Notes under the pieces: generated by a model
Seen by the model: the letters and a program-made list of their open reading frames with translations, nothing else
The model's database searches: none
Told to the model about the DNA's origin: nothing
Shown: positions 13,541 to 13,845 of the stretch, piece after piece
Position numbering within the stretch: position 1 is the stretch's first letter
Layout: each line of letters opens with the position of its first letter
Assembly: GCA_017998555.1 (NCBI GenBank)
Contig: JAGOCU010000029.1
Location: 1-13,845, forward strand
From: Thermoflexales bacterium
GTDB taxonomy: Bacteria; Chloroflexota; Anaerolineae; J036; Brachytrichaceae
Direction: 5' to 3'
Length of the DNA: 13,845 nucleotides
Program-made: the position numbers and the translations under genes

Positions 13541-13845
13541 ATGCCCGAACCCGCAATTCCTGCCGCCCCCTTCATCATCTGCGAGAACCTGGTCAAGGTC
13601 CACAAGGTCGCCGGCCTCGAGGTCGTCGCTCTGCAAGGGCTCGATCTGGTGGTCAACCCGCGCGAAGTGCTCGGGGTTGTCGGGAGCAGTGGAAGCGGCA
13701 AATCCACATTGCTCAGCATCCTGGGCGGGCTCGATCACCCGACCGCCGGCAAGGCCATCGTGAATGGCCGCGACTTGCTCAAGATGTCGGACGCGGCCAT
13801 GACCCTGTATCGGCGCTCGCAGGTGGGCTTTGTCTGGCAGCAGGG
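13541..13845 (+). CDS. ABC transporter ATP-binding protein, MacB/LolD type, N-terminal part (truncated by window end)
   Basis: First 101 codons of an ABC ATPase. FIICENLVKVHKVAGLEVVALQ is the usual N-terminal strand pattern. Walker A is GSSGSGKST (48-56), followed by LLSILGGLDHPTAG. The Q-loop region VGFVWQQ ends at the window edge. The LVKVHKVAGLEVVALQGLDL pattern fits the MacB/LolD class (lipoprotein, macrolide or peptide export) rather than the MalK/UgpC ATPases used by sugar importers, so it is not the obvious missing subunit of the importer nearby. The start at 13541 is chosen by domain position; an in-frame ATG at 13514 is an alternative. Neither has a strong Shine-Dalgarno sequence. 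TGCGATACT at 13515-13523 resembles an extended -10 element, which would give a very short leader. Confidence 0.9.
   Translation, partial: MPEPAIPAAPFIICENLVKVHKVAGLEVVALQGLDLVVNPREVLGVVGSSGSGKSTLLSILGGLDHPTAGKAIVNGRDLLKMSDAAMTLYRRSQVGFVWQQ

Overview
This GC-rich window looks like a chromosomal carbohydrate-utilisation locus from a Chloroflexota (Anaerolineae-like) bacterium. That placement is an inference. It rests on the substrate-binding lipoprotein with a Lys-Glu-Val repeat stalk, the CUT1 permease carrying a long extracytoplasmic insertion, and the style of the flanking DUF2071 and ABC genes. No rRNA, tRNA or other phylogenetic marker is present.

Minus strand, read from about 12435 down to 1: a LacI-family repressor whose promoter is followed by three tandem 13-bp operator units; a lipoprotein sugar-binding protein; two CUT1 permeases; a lipoprotein GH5 endo-glycanase; a PIG-V-like polytopic membrane glycosyltransferase homologue; a GH1 beta-glycosidase; a xylose-isomerase-like TIM-barrel protein; a Gfo/Idh/MocA oxidoreductase; and a GH2 beta-mannosidase that runs out of the window at base 1 (N-terminal 510 codons present). 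Several junctions are very tight (0, 2, 4 and 24 nt), which supports cotranscription. No ATPase for the importer is encoded in the cluster; CUT1 systems often borrow a shared one.

Working model (inference): the surface GH5 lipoprotein cleaves a beta-mannan, glucomannan or beta-glucan. The binding protein and permeases import the oligosaccharides. Cytoplasmic GH1 and GH2 enzymes trim them to monosaccharides. The isomerase-like and oxidoreductase pair process the products. The LacI protein controls the whole set.

Plus strand, 12587-13845: a DUF2071 (YqjF-like) protein and the start of a MacB/LolD-type ABC ATPase, apparently unrelated to sugar use.

Six strong inverted repeats sit in the longer intergenic gaps (1577-1674, 3697-3763, 9508-9537, 11120-11164, 12526-12558, 13405-13483). 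They include two pairs that share an architecture. None has a following T-tract, so they are not ordinary intrinsic terminators. With the operator array, they are the least explained structure here. All gaps between genes are shorter than 300 bases and each is described in the entries.
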